Positions 46,318-59,446 of a DNA stretch of 64,000 bases are shown one piece after another. Location: contig NC_133158.1 of NCBI RefSeq assembly GCF_040802235.1, positions 164,087,401 through 164,151,400 of the forward strand, written 5' to 3'. Origin of the DNA: Manis javanica (Eukaryota > Chordata > Mammalia > Pholidota > Manidae). A program made the translations under genes and the position numbers. Within the stretch, counting starts at the first letter, position 1, and the number at the start of each line of letters is the position of its first letter. The notes beneath the pieces were generated by a model. That model saw only the letters and a program-made list of their open reading frames with translations, was not told the origin of the DNA and ran no database searches.

Positions 46318-49300
46318 TCTTTCTTTTTTTATTTTGTTATTAAATACAGTTGATACACAATCTTATATTGATTTCAGATACATAATGCAGTGATTCAAAA
46401 TTTACCCACATTATTAAATTCTCACCCCATCTAGTGCAGATACTATCTGTCAAAATAGAAAGATGTTTCAGAAACATTGACTATATTCTCACTGGTGTAT
46501 TACTATCCCCATGACCAATGTAGAGTATGATTGAGATTTTTATGCCCCCTCTATCCCCCTCACCCTCCTCATCCATCCCCCCCAAACCCCTCCATCACCA
46601 GTCACTTCTCAGTGTCCCTGAGTCTACTGATGTTTTGTTCATTTTGTTTTTAGATTCCACAAATAAGTGAAACCATATAGTATTTGTCTTTCCCCACCTG
46701 ACTTCAAGTAGCATAATACCTTCTAGGACCATCCATGCTGTCAGAAATGACAGGCTTTCTTTCTTTTTTATGGCTGAGTAATATTCCATTGTGTATATGT
46801 ACCACCTCTTCTTTATCCACTCATCTATCAATGGACACTTCAGTTACTTCCATGTCTTGGCTATATTGTAAAGAACATGGCAATAAACATAGGGTTGCAT
46901 ATTTCTTTTTGAAACAGATTTTGTTTTTTTCAGGTAAATTCCTAGAAGTACAGTTACTAGGTTGTATGGTATTTGTATTTTTTGAGGAACCTCCATACTA
47001 TTTACCATAGTGGATGCACCAATTTACATTTCCAGCAACAATGTAGGAGGGTTCACTTATTTCCATGTCCTGACTGATACTTATTATTTCTTGTCTTTTA
47101 GATGGTGACCATTCTAACTGGTGTGAGGTGATATCTCATTGAGGTTTTGATTTGCATTTTCCTGATGATTAGCAATATGGGGCATCTCTTCATGTGCCTG
47201 TTGTGCATCTGTATGTCTTCTTTGAAAAATCTCTGTTCAGGTACTCTGCCCATTTTTTAATCAGGTTATTATTTTTGTGTGTGTGTGCTGATGTGCATGA
47301 GTTCTTGGTATATTTTGAATGTTAACCCCTTGTTTGATAAATCATTTATGAATATATTCTCCCATATTGTAGGTTGTTTTCTTCTACTGCTGGAGTCCTT
47401 TGCTGTACAGAAGACTTTTAGTGTGATATAGTCCCATTTGCTCATTTGTAATTTTGTCTCCCTTGCCTGGGGAGGTGTGTCCACAAAAAATTGCTTATGC
47501 TTATGTTCAAGAGATTTTTATTATGAGTTATTTTTGTTGTAAGAGATTATGTTAAGAGTTTTATGATTTAATGTACATGTAGGTCTCTGATCCATTTCAA
47601 GCTTACATTTGTGTACAGTTAGACAATAACCCAGCTTCATTCTCTTCCATGTAGCTGTCCAATTTTCCCAACACCATTTATTGAAGAGACTGTCTTTTCC
47701 CCATTGTAAATTCATATCATATGTTAATTGACCATATATGTGTGGGTTTATTGTGGACTCTCTATTCTGTTCCATTGATGTATGGGTCTGTTCTTGTACC
47801 AGTACCATACTGTTTTGATTATTGTAGCTTTGTAGTAGAACTTGAAGTCAGCATAATACCCTCAGCTTTGTTCTTCTTTCTCAAGATTGCTTTGAATATT
47901 TGGAGTCTTTTGTAGTTCCATATCAATTTTAGGATTCTTTGCTCTAGTTCATTGAAAAATGAAGTTGGTATTTTGATGTGGATTGTTTTGAGAAGGGTGG
48001 CCATTTTGATGATATTAATTCTTCCTGTTCATGAGATGGGATAGATTTCCATTTATGAGCATGGGATAGATTACTTTATTTGTGTCTTCTTTAATTTCTT
48101 TCCTCAGTGTCTTACAGGTTTCAGAGTACATGTCTTTCACCTCCTTGGTTATGTTTATTCCTAGGTATTTTATTTTTTGATGCAATTATAAATGTAATTG
48201 TTTTCTTGATTTCTCTTTTGGCTAGTTTGTTGTTAGTATATAGGAAATGCAAAAGATTTCTGTGTATTGATATTGTATCCTGTATCTTTGTTGAATCCAT
48301 TTATTAGTTCTAATAGTTTTTTGGTGGAGTTTTTAAAGTTTTCAATATATAGTATCATGTCATCTGCAAATAGTGATGGTTTTATGTCTTCCTTATCAGT
48401 TTGGATAACTTTTATCTCTTTATCTTGTCTGATTGCCACAGCTAGGACTTCCAGGGCTATGTTGAATAAAAATGGTGAGAGTAGGTATCCTTGTCTTGTT
48501 CCTGATCTCAAAGGAAAAGCTTTTAGCTTTCTGTCTTTGAGTATGATGTCTGCTGTGGGTTTATCATATCTGGTCTTTATTATGTTAAGGTATGTTCCCT
48601 TTATACCCATTTTGTTGAGTTTCTATCATGAATGGATGTTGAATTTTGTCAAATGCTTTTTCAGCATCTATTGAAATCATCATATGGTTTTCACCCTTTC
48701 TTTTGTTTATGTGGTATATCACTTTCATTGATTTGTGTGTATTATACCATCCTTGCATACCTGGAATAAATCCCACTTTGTGATGGATGATCCTTTTGAT
48801 GTGTTTTTAATTCAGTTTGCTAATATTTTGTTGGGGATTTTTGTGTCTATGTTTATCAGTGATATTGGTCTAAAATTTTCTCTTTTTTTTCATGTCTTTG
48901 TCTGCTTTTAGTATTAGAGTGAGGCTGGCCTTGTAGAATGAGTTTGGAAGTATTGACACCTCCTTTACTTTCTTGAATGCTTTAAGAAAGATGTGTATTA
49001 GCTCTTCTTTAAATGTTTGGTAGAATTCAGCTATAAAGCCATCTAGTCCTTGACTTCTGCTTGTTGGGAGTTTTTGATTACCAGTTCAGTTTTGTTACTA
49101 GTAATTGTTCTGTTCAGATTATCTGTTTCTTTCTGGGTCAGTCTAGGAATTTGTCCATTTCTTTTAGGTTGTCCAATTTATTGGCACATTATTTTTTCTT
49201 AGAATTCTCTAGTAACTCTTTGTATTACTGTAGTGTATGTTATATCTTTTCCTTTCTTGTTCCTGATTTTGTTTATTTGTGTCCTCTCCCTTTTGTGAGT

Positions 49301-52300
49301 ATGTGTATTAAGTCTGGATAGGGGTTTGTCTATTTTGTTTATCTTCTCAAAGAACCAGCTCTTGATTTCATTGATTTTGTCTATTGTTTTATTTTTCTCT
49401 ATTTTATTTATTTCTGCTCTGATCTTTATTATGTCCCTTCTTCTACTAACTTTGGGTTTCATTTGTTCTTCTCTTTCTAGTTTCTTTAGTTTTGCATGTT
49501 TAGACTTTTTATTTCAGATTGTTCTTGTTTCTTGAGGTAGGCCTTTATTGCTATTTACTTCCCTCAGTCACTTTTGTGACATCCACATATTTTCAAGTGC
49601 TGTATTTTTGTTTTCATTTGTCTCCAGGTATTGCTTAATTTCTTCTTTGGGTTGTTCATTGACCCATTGATTATTTAAAAGCATGTTATTTAGCCTCCAT
49701 GTGCTTGTGGGAGTTTTTTGTTTTCTTTGTGTAATTTATTTCTAGTTTCATACGCTTGTGATCCAAAAAGTTTCTTGATGCAATTTCAGTATTTTTGAAT
49801 ATAGTAAGGCCCTTTTATATCCTAATATGTGATATTTTCTGGAGAACATTCCATGTGCACTTGAGAAAAATGTGTATCCTGGTGCTTTTGGGTGGAATGT
49901 TCTGTAGATATATGTTAAGTCCATCTGATCTAATATATTGTTCAGGACCTCTGTTTCCTTATTTATTTTCTGTCTGGTTGATCTGTTTATTGATGTGAGT
50001 GGTGTGTTAAAGTCTCCCAAAATGGATGTGGTGCAGTCTATTTCCCCCTTTGATCTGTTAGTGTTTGTTTTACACATTCTGGTGCTTCTACGTTGTGTGC
50101 ATAGCTATTTACAATTTTTATATCCTCTTGTTGGACTGACTTCTTCATTATTATTTAATGTCATTCTTTGTCTCTTACTACTTTCATCGTTTTGAAATCT
50201 ATTTTGTTTGATATAAATACTGCTCCTTCTGCCTTTTTCTCCCTGTTATTTGTATGAGATCTTTTTCCATCCCTTCACTTTTAGTCTGTGTGTGTGTTTG
50301 TATCTGAATGAGTCTCTTGTAAGCAGCATGCAGGTGAGTCTTATTTCATTATCCATTCTGCCACCCTATGTCTTTTTTTATGGTACCATTAATCTACAAT
50401 TACACGAGCAACATTCTGTTTACTAGAGTCCCCCCATCACCAAGTTCCCCCTACGAACCCCATTACAGTTACTGTCCATCAGCATAGTGAGATTTTGTAG
50501 AATCACTACTTGTCTTCTCTGTGTTGTACAGCCCTCTCTGTGCCTCACCCCACATTATACATGCTGATCGTAATGCCCCCTTTCTCCTTCCACCACCTTA
50601 TTCCTCCCTTCCCACTCATCCTCCCCAGTCCCTTTCCCTTTGGTAACTGTTAGTCCATTCTTGGGTTCTGTGAGTCTGCTGCTGTTTTGTTCCTTTAGTT
50701 TTTTCTTTGTTCTTATGCTCCACATATGAGTGAAATCATTTGATACTTGTCTTTCTCTGCATGGCTTATTTCACTGAGCATAGTACCCTCTAGCTCCATC
50801 CATGTTGTTGCAAATAGTAGGATTTGTTTTGTTCTTATGGCTGAATAATATTCCTATGTCTTTTGATTGGTGCATTCACTTCATTTCACTTTAAGGTAGT
50901 TATTGATATAATGTTTCCTTTTATAAGGATCATATGGTTTTCACCCTTCCTTTTGTTTATGTGATATGTCACATTCATTGATTTGTGTGTATTATTTTAT
51001 CATATACATTTTATTCATTGTTTTCTGGTGTTTTGGTAGTTTCTTTCTGTTCCTTTTTTCCTCATTTATACTCTTCTCTTGTTATTTGATGCTTTCCTTT
51101 AATGTTGTGTTTAGATTTCTTTTTTAAAAAAAATTTGTGTATCTATTACAGACTTTTTGTGTATTTATTACAGGTTACCATAAGGTTCATAGACTGTTGC
51201 CTAAACAGTCTATAATAAGTTGATGGTCACTATTTCTAACACAATCTAAAAGTACCTCTTTTTTATTTTTCTTCCTCCTCCCCACTTTATGTATTAGATA
51301 TCATGATCTACATTTTTTGTGTATCCCTTGGCTGAATTTGTGTATACTTGATTTTACTACTTTTGGTTTTTTTTTAACTTCATATTTGCTTAGTAAGTAA
51401 TTGGTCTACTACCTTTACTATGGGTTTATATTCATTGATAAAAAATATTTAGGCCTAAGAACATTATCATCTGCAGAAGTCCCTCTAACATATCCTGTGA
51501 GACCAGTTTAGTGGTGGTGAATTCTTTTAACTCTCATTTATCTGTGAACCTTTTACTCTCTCCTTCAGTTCTGAGTGATAACATTGCTGGGTAGAGGATT
51601 CTTGGTTGTAATTTCTTCCATTTCAGTGTATTAAATATTTTATGCCACTCCATTCTGACCTATAAAGTTTATGCTGAGAAGTCTGCTGATAGCATGATGG
51701 GGTTTCCCTTATAAATAATCATTTTTCTTTCTCTGGCTGCTTTCAATAGTCTCCTTATCCTTAATCTTTACCATTTTAATTATTATATATGTCTTGGTGT
51801 TGTCATCCTGGGGTTCTTTTTCTTAGGGGTTCTCTGTGCTTTCAGGACCCAAGTGTCTATTTCTTTCCCCAGACTGGGGTATTTCCAGCAGTTACTTCTT
51901 CCAAGAGACTTTCTTCTCCTTTGCCTCTCTCTCTCTTTCTGGTACCCCTATTATGCGAATATTGTTTCAGTTGGAGTTGACACACAGCTCTCTTAGCATC
52001 CTCTCATTTTTAGAAATTCTTTTTTCTCTCTGTTCCTCATCTTTGTTGTTTTCTTCTTCTCCAATTTCTATCTCACTGATTGTCTTCTTTATTTGTAGCA
52101 ATCTATTATTCATTTCCTCCATCACATTTTTCATGTTATTGAATTCTTCAGCTCTGAGTTGCTCTTTTTCAAATCTTCTATCTCTTTGTTGATGTTTTCA
52201 CTGAGATCACCAATTTTTTTCTGCAGGTCAGTGAGCAATTTTATGACTGTTACTTTGAAATCTTGATAAAGATGAAATTGGTGATCTCCGTATCATTTAG

Positions 52301-53345
52301 CCCTCTTTCTGGTGTCTTATCATGTTCTTTTGCTTGGAACATATTCCTCTGCCTCCTCATTTTGTCAGGGTTTCTGTGTTTCTTCATTCATATTAAATAG
52401 ATCTGCTATGCCTCCTTGTCTAGAGAGTAATGGCTTTATGAGGAAGGCATCCTCTGGTGCACAGAAGCTCAGGACTCTTGGCTCACCTGTGCCTGGCTTT
52501 GTGAAGGAGCCATAGTTGCTGCTGGTGGACTGTGGGAAGGGCTGCCTTTCTGCTGGCAGTGGCTGATCTCGGTTGGCCTCTGTGACCTTTGTGAGCCCTG
52601 TGGTATTCCTTCTTCTGGGATCATTGTTAGTGGGGCCACCCTCTGCCTGCTGGGAAGCAATGGTAGCTGCTGGGCCTGTGGGGTGGGTGGAACAAGTGTG
52701 CAGGGGAGCACCGCTGGGGGTGCCAAGCCACCAGTGAGGCTGATGGAACGTTTGGGGCTGGCTCCCATGATCACCCCTCAGTTGGGCTGAGGGAGGGCTA
52801 TGGAAGCATAGTCGGTCTTTTGCCTCCAGATAGAGCTGTGTCCACCCCCTGCTCTTCTGGCACACTTCCCACTGCTGGTAAATCTTTCAAACTGCTGCTG
52901 CTGTGTTGGGTCTCAGGGGGACCAATGGAGAATGCCTATCCTCTACAAGTGTTTGGAGTCTTAGCCTTTCAGAATGCTCCAACTTTCCCTCTTGTCCAAC
53001 CCCATTATCATCAAAGCCCAATGCACTGTGGACTCACTGTGTTCCCAGAGAAAATCCCCAGGGCCAGGTGTGCAGGATTCCTGAGCACTTATCCCTTCTC
53101 TGCTCTGTTCCTCTCCTTCCCACTTTCAGGAGTGCTGGGATGGGCAAAGGGCTTGGGTCCCAGTCAATCCTGTCTCTACCACTTTACCCTCTCTGTGTGG
53201 TCTTCTCTTCTTCACCAGGTGTAGATGTCTGTTCTGCAGTCTTCAGGTCACTTGCAGGGTTAGTTTTGTTTGCTATAGTTGCTTCTGTGGTGTGTAAGTG
53301 GGAGGAGGTTTCTGCCTTGCCTCCCCATTCCACCATATTTTCTCA
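46318..53345 (-). mobile_element. Old L1 (minus), near full length, interrupted
   Basis: The 3' UTR words (gttgatacacaatcttatattgat) differ from those of the younger L1s here, marking an older subfamily. ORF2 pieces are scattered from about 46595 to 50250 (48610-48233 holds part of RT with the FADD block near 48360). ORF1-like sequence lies near 51650-52300 and GC-rich 5' UTR reaches 53345. It is split by a younger L1 3' fragment at 50377-50852. All coding parts are broken. Confidence 0.82.
50365..50864 (-). mobile_element. Younger L1 3' fragment inserted in the old L1
   Basis: The 12-base duplication cctatgtctttt flanks the insert at 50365-50376 and 50853-50864. The insert (50377-50852) is the 3' UTR and last codons of the same young L1 subfamily as at 28968-35383. 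Its plus-strand start is the A-tail side (tttttatggtaccattaatc). Confidence 0.9.
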
Positions 53346-53429
53346 TGGTCTTCCAGGTACTGGATATTTCTATGGCTAATTGAAATGGATAGATTCCAAA
53401 TCTTTTGGTTAGCCTCAACATCTCCATTT

Positions 53430-54290
53430 ATTCGCCAATTATTTATTGATTACCTATTTGGCATAGATCAAGAAATAAAATACACAATGATTCTTGCCCT
53501 CATGGAGCTTATATTCTAATGGTAAGAGACAAAAATAAATAATAAATATATGAAATGAGTAGGTTATGTAGTAAGTTTCAAAATGAAAAGTGCTGTGGAA
53601 GAAAAACCCCAGCAGGGTAGGGGAGCTCTGAAACTCTGGAGGACAGGAATATGGATTACAATTTAAGGTAGAATGGGCAGAACAGGCCTTATTGAGAAAA
53701 TGACATTCCATAAAGAATTAAGGTGAGTGATTTAGCCATGCAATCTGGGGGAAGAGTTTCCATAACAGAGGAAACAGAAAATGCAAAGAGCCTCAGGCAA
53801 GAATGTGATTGTTGTATTTCAGGAATATCCAAGGAGGCCAGAGTGTCTGGGAGAAGAGTAGTAGGAGAACAGGACCTTATATGTTGGGTCTTATAGGCCA
53901 GTTAAGGGCTCATACCTTCAGTGAAATGGAAAACTGTTGGAGATTTGAGCAGAGGAGTGACAAGATGTCACTTCAGTTTTAAAAGGATCACTTTGGCTGC
54001 TATGCTGAGCATGGACAAAAGGAGGGAAGGAAGGAAAGAGGGAGTCTGTTGCAGTGATGCTGGTGAGAGGGGATGATTGGTTCTAGGGTAGTAGCTGTGG
54101 AAGGGCTGTGAAGTGAAAAGATTCTAAATATATTTTGAAGGCAGAGCCAAGAGGGTTTCCTGCTTGGATATGGGGTATTAATGAAGAGGTCAAGAGTGTC
54201 TCCAAGGGCTTTAGCCTGAATAATTGGAAGGATGAAGGAACTAGTTCACAGACTTTTGGTGATAATTGAATTTGTCCCTGATGTGTCCTC
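53430..54290 (-). repeat. L2-type LINE fragment, antisense
   Basis: A long series of familiar words runs in order: ttatttattgattacctat, gccctcatggagcttatat, gaaaagtgctgtgga, tgggggaagagtttcc, aatgcaaagagcctcaggca, aaggaggccagagtgtctgg, gagcagaggagtgacaaga, ttaaaaggatcactttggct and attttgaaggcagagccaag. These belong to a very common old mammalian repeat that I read as the reverse complement of L2. The class is recalled from memory. Confidence 0.55.
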
Positions 54291-55088
54291 TTCAAAACAC
54301 TGATTTATCAAATTACTGCTGTACTACATTTTAATCCAATTATGAGGCTGTTATAAAAGTAAAGAAATCTATAGGGTTTCCAGGCATCCATCTCATTTGT
54401 GTGAGGCTATTACATCATGTTCACATAGGTGGCATAATTCTTTGGAAAGAGAACTGGTAGTCTTTTGTTTAGGATTTTTTTTATTGCTATTCATAGTAAG
54501 AAATATATTTTATATTGTGACCCGATATAAAGCAAATGTAGTTGTATGTGTGTTCGTGAATGGATGGATGGAGAGATAGGAGGGAGGAGGGGAAGGGAGA
54601 GAGACTTATGTGTTACTAAAACAAGCCTTCATGAAACAGTGGTCTCCCTTACTATATGCAATGCATTCAGATGTTTTCCACTGAGTCTAATCTAATGTTT
54701 TCTATTTTTATCTTTCATTTTTCTTTAGAGAATGCTAGCCATCCCCAATAAATTGATTTCTGACACACTAATGGGTCATAATATAAAAAATAATGCCATA
54801 GAAGAAGCCTTTGCAGATGCAGCTCTGCCACTGCTCCTGCATCTGACCTGTCAGCTCACTTCTTACTAGATGGTCACAGACTTTTTTCTAGTACTAAAAT
54901 TTCGGGAGTGCTGAAATTTTTTAATTGTCCAGAGAAATACTTTTTTGTGACCAAATTATGAGCAGCAACTCTTCTCAGCAAACAAGGTGTGTAAAAGCAT
55001 AATAGAAAACTAGGTATTTTCTTTTTGTAGTGGAGGTATCTTCATAAAGGCCTTGGGGCACTGTGTTTTGGAGAATTTCCAAGACAGA
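54291..55088. other. Intronic sequence, no gene seen
   Basis: No reading frame or repeat was recognised. Confidence 0.4.
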
Positions 55089-55270
55089 TAAAGAAGGGAA
55101 TTTTTTTTCCTTTTTAAAAAAATTTTGTTATCATTAATCTACAATTGCATGAAGAACATTATGTTTACTAGGCTCTCCCCTACCCCACATCCCCCCCAAA
55201 CCCCATTACAGTCACTGTCCATCAGCATAGTAAGATGTTGTTGAATCACTACTTGTCTAAGGAAGGGAAT
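55089..55270 (-). mobile_element. Very short L1 3' fragment with target-site duplication
   Basis: About 150 bases of the young L1 3' UTR (plus-strand words tatcattaatctacaattgc and acagtcactgtccatcagca) sit between aaagaagggaat (55089 onwards) and aaggaagggaat (about 55258-55269), a slightly diverged target-site duplication. Confidence 0.85.
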
Positions 55271-56659
55271 GTTTAATTGATGCTGATTAAATACTTAAGG
55301 AAAAAGCATAAAAGATGAATTTCTACTCAAGCCACACAGATTATTTCCCAAATAGTTATAAAAGCTTATGGGAGACATATGAACTCTTCCAATTTGTCTT
55401 TTGTTTTGTTTTTTGACCTTCACTGAAGCTACAATTTTGTATACTGGAAGGTTGGAAATAGCAATTTAAATTCTAAAACAATACTGGAAAATTTATGGGC
55501 CTGTGGACTGACTTTTTGAGGAAAATAATTTTTTGTAGAAATAGTTTATATAGGTTTTCTTCCTTAACACATAAATGATAGTGTCATTTTGCCAGCTTTT
55601 CAGAATAAAATGGTAATTTTTGGAAAGCTTTTATTCAATGTTTACCTCATTTGAACTATAACAAGAAATGCTAAATTTAAAACAAGCAAAGAAAACATGA
55701 GTTTCATTAATTATATCTATAGTGACTTTTTCAAAGTTAAAAATGGAATCTCATTTTCTCTTTCAGTAGAAAAAAAAATTAAGTGTATGTTAATTATTAG
55801 GAATTTTGTGCATTTTAATATAACCTTGTTTCTAAAGAGAATACAAACATGTTTTGAGAGACTTAACTTAGACTTAACTCAATTGTGGTAAGCATTTCGG
55901 TTACTATCCTCAAAGTCATTTAAGAGATGATATTGAAAAGTTCTCTCTCAAACTTTGGTAAGTAATCAGTATTCAAGGGAAAGGTTTTAGGTAGTTACTG
56001 TCATTTTCTGTCCAGGGCAAAGATTCTGTGTTTAGCATCCTTGAGATATGACCTTGTACTTTTCTAGGTGGTATGGGGTACACAAAAGTAAGAACAATAT
56101 TAGAGGTAAAGGGACAATAATTACTATGTGAGTTCAGAGGAAGGAAATATTTCTGACCCAGTAGTCAGCTTCTTCACAAGGGAAGTGGTTCAGAAGCAGG
56201 AATTTGCTTAGGAATGATGGGGAAGAATTTCACTTGCAAGAAGGCCTGGCCAAGAAAACATGTGGGAGTTAGAAAGCCCAGGGTGTGTTTGAGGAACTGT
56301 AGCCTCAGTAGAACATGTAATGTTAATTGGTCCCCAGGAACATTGCACTCACTTCTAGCAGAGCATATTTGCAAGACAGCAGACAAAGGTTTTCCTTTGG
56401 CCTGATTGAGTTAGATGGGATGAAGTGGACAAGCTTCTGTGAGTCAGAACAAGTTGAATAAATATGCACCAAATGCCACATACTTGCAAGTATTTATGGC
56501 ATACTTCCATTGTAAATTATGTTTACTATTCTGTTTCAAAATAGTTTTGGTAGCAAACATCTGCTTTAAAAAGATGCATGTCTGACTTTTCTACATAAAG
56601 TTTGGATTTCATATTGGTAAATGTTTAACTGTAAAACTAATGCTTTTTATTCTGTATAG
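55271..56659. other. Intronic sequence, no gene seen
   Basis: There are only short frames without recognisable products. It ends in the acceptor of the next ACAD11 exon. Confidence 0.4.
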
Positions 56660-56766
56660 ACACAGGGAACATAGAGGGGCTCTACCTAGATGGAAGTGAA
56701 AAGCAGAAACAGCAGTGGCTTGAGCCACTTCTTCAAGGGAGCACTGCCTCGTGCTTCTGTATGACG
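56660..56766 (+). pseudogene. ACAD11: ACAD11 exon, phase break at the donor
   Basis: The acceptor is tctgtatag before 56660; the donor gtgaaag starts at 56767. The exon is open and encodes the dehydrogenase block [20 protein letters not shown] through SCFCMT. It ends on a full codon, while the next recognisable exon (58192) begins with the last two bases of a glutamate codon. One base therefore seems to have been lost at the exon end (atgacggtgaaag where one more base is expected before the donor), which would shift the frame. Confidence 0.82.
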
Positions 56767-58191
56767 GTGAAAGCAAACCGCTGTCCTCCCCCTGGGCAGC
56801 CAGCCACCCTGCAATTATTTATTACGGATGAGCTGGTAAATGTGGAATGTGGATCTGTGTTTCAGGCCAGAAAAAAAGACGTATTTTGCCCATGGCCAGA
56901 AAAGTGAATATGTTTGTTTTGAGCTCAGTTGTAAATGTTAGCATTTTTAAACGTGCAGAATAAAACTGTCTTCCCCTTTGGGAGGACACTGGACGATGTC
57001 AGACATTAGCAGCAGAGTAAACCTAGTTTCATCATCTTTTGCCTTGCCATTCCTAAAATGTCATCTGTGAATAGCAAAGATCATTTTTATGATCATGTGT
57101 ATGAAATAGTCATCTTTGTGATAATTTTATATTGATATTTACAAAATATTCAACTCTGCCATAAACCCAGAAAAATAGAACTTTCATCATCAGGGCTGGT
57201 CATAGAGCTAACATAGATTATAATCATGTGGGAAAATAAAACCAAGAGTATATGTTAATAAAAATGGGATTGGTACCATTTCTACATAGGAAACAATAAT
57301 CACGAGCTCTTCCAAAGACAAAGTCTTTGCTCCATAACTGAGTTTAGAATTAAGCTAAATTTCATCTGGCCATCATTTTGGCCAGCTTTTATTGTCTTTT
57401 GTGTCATTGCATACATTTACAAAAGCAAACTAATCTCCATTTAAATCAGCAGGAGACGTTTATTGAACCCCTGCAGTTTGATCTGCTGTCTACAAAGCAC
57501 TAACTGGAGGTCACTAAGTAAGTACCAGTACCCTTTCTAAAGGAACTGAGTCCTTCAGTTCAGAAAGAGGACACATGAAATATCTGAGGCGACTATTTAA
57601 CAGAGTAGAGGTTGCCAGGTGCAGGTCACTGTGGTTAGGAGCTAGCCTGGAGGCCATGCAAGGGAGCAGTCTTCGAGGGTGTCCCGTGGAGACCTTCCTG
57701 AAGACACTGTGCTGAGCAGACTCAGCAGAATACAAAACAAATAAATCAGTGAAAGCATTCCTGACAGGATTTGTAAAACATAGCTAAGAGTTAAGATAGT
57801 AAACTATATGGTGGGGAAATCTGGCTTGCAGATATTTAGTACAGATTTTCACTGTGGAACATAAGAACAATATTTTTAATCTACTTATGATCCGAGATAA
57901 AATTGAGTTGTATCCCAAGTCATGTATCAATGAGGAAGCCAAGAACACAATTCAGATTGCTGATCCCCAGTGTTCTGAATACTTCATTCCTTCATTCTTC
58001 CGATGCACATTCATTGAATTCCTACTATGTGTAGGTTATGGGAAAACCAGGGTAGAATGGGGGAAAGGTAGGAAGATGAATAGGACAGAGATGCCTCTGT
58101 CCTCAAAGAGTTCACATTTGTTTATCTAAGTTTCTTCTGTAAACTGATGGTGTCTGCCTGCCTGTGAACTCAGCCTCTGCTTATTTTACAG
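56767..58191. other. Intronic sequence with an old repeat fragment
   Basis: No gene was seen. About 57975-58125 resembles the reverse complement of an L2/MIR 3' end (ttcattccttcattc, tgaattcctactatgtgtag, gatgcctctgtcctcaaaga). Confidence 0.4.
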
Positions 58192-58291
58192 AGCCCAATG
58201 TAGCTTCAAGTGATGCCACAAATACTGAATGTAGCATCTGACAGGACAGAGATAGCTATGTAATTAATGTCAAGAAATGGTGGAGGGAGGG
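58192..58291 (+). pseudogene. ACAD11: ACAD11 exon with in-frame stop and doubtful donor
   Basis: The acceptor is attttacag before 58192. It encodes an EPNVASSDATNTECSI block (with the split first codon), which is the FAD/substrate-binding region of acyl-CoA dehydrogenases. TGA follows at 58239-58241, then a DSYVIN-KKWW block. The expected donor after 58290 is ggtggttt: the GT is one base late (58292-58293), so the junction is probably impaired. The right edge is approximate. Confidence 0.82.
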
Positions 58292-59446
58292 GTGGTTTAG
58301 TATGCAGACCATGTTAGAACAGTATGATACAGTTACTAGTTCATGCTCACAGTTCTTTAAATTCTGCCTTTGAAAGCATTTTCAAATTGAGAAATATTTG
58401 ATAAAAAGAAAAATAATTTTAGAATAGCATGTCTTGATTAAATGCTATTCATTTTAAGAGCAGAAAAAGTCTTTTTTTTACAGTGTGCAAGAGAGAAAAT
58501 TCATATCAGTGCACAGTATTTTTGACCATTGTAATTTCTATTAAAATTGAATTTTAATAGAGGCATGCTACATGGACCAAAATAATTTATATGTAATTAT
58601 TTTTTGGAAGATGAGCATTCACTAAAAATAATTTATCATGGTAGATATTTTCATTAAATATGAAAAGTTTTCAAAAAACACAAGTGCTTAAAAGTGTTTA
58701 AGCAAAAAATAGGAGTTTTTATACATAAGAAAATATATTTTTTAGTTAACCATCAATAGTAGACTCCACATAAATGGATTAGTCTTTCAGGAAGTGATAA
58801 AAACTGGGACCTAGATAAGAATGATTATCTGAGGATTGTTTCTAGACATCATAACTCTTAACAGGATAAATAGTGTGTTACTAAAGGAAGTTGACACCAT
58901 GGAAGCAAATTGTGTGTTTAGAAACATACCACAAATGTATTAAAAGGAAAAGAAAAGCTTTTTATGTATTTTTTTGGTTGCTTATTATTATTCTTTCTTA
59001 GAGTTTATGAAATAACTTACAAATCAAAAAAAACAGGAAGAAAAAATACATTACCTTTTGCTGCATAGTAATACAAGTACTAAAATTATGCAGGGACATT
59101 ATTCTTAGATTAAAATTAAGATAATTAAAGATAATTATAAATGCTCCTTAATATAAGCCTCTTTATTCATCTGTTTTAGATGGCCTAATTTATAGCACAG
59201 AGTTTTTATTATTTATGACTTTCACTATTTTCCTATATTGTTAACTTTAATTTTCATGTTATGTGCATTTATTGTTTCCTCTTCTCCTTGGCTTCTACTC
59301 TGTCTCCTTTCCCACCCCAGCCTTTTCTTTGTTATAAGTTGCCACCATAATGTTTGAGATTTGAGTTTAAGCATAATGCAGATGGTTTATCTAAGGGAGA
59401 AGCATCATTCATGTGTATTGAAGCGAGAGACAGAGCAGTTTTACAT
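58292..59446. other. AT-rich sequence downstream of ACKR4; candidate poly(A) signals
   Basis: No exon was recognised. On the minus strand, AATAAA hexamers occur at 59273-59268 and 59167-59162, about 170 and 280 bases past the ACKR4 stop codon, so either could end its transcript. Confidence 0.45.

Larger units (their letters stand above)
26337..58291 (+). pseudogene. ACAD11: ACAD11 unitary pseudogene (seven recognisable exons)
   Basis: Seven plus-strand exons in the correct order match the mammalian ACAD11 protein, from the end of its N-terminal kinase-like (APH-family) domain into the acyl-CoA dehydrogenase domain. ACAD11 is an oxidoreductase of fatty-acid beta-oxidation acting on long or 4-hydroxy acyl-CoAs. 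Lesions seen are single-base deletions in the exons at 26337, 26861 and 45900; stop codons in the exons at 45141 and 58192; a GT to AT change at the donor of the 26861 exon; and a phase break at the 56660 exon donor. The exon expected between 28856 and 45141 was not found. These independent lesions argue against sequencing error. Exons further 5' and 3' lie outside the window or were not recognised. The ACKR4 gene sits antisense within the same locus, as in human. Confidence 0.85.
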
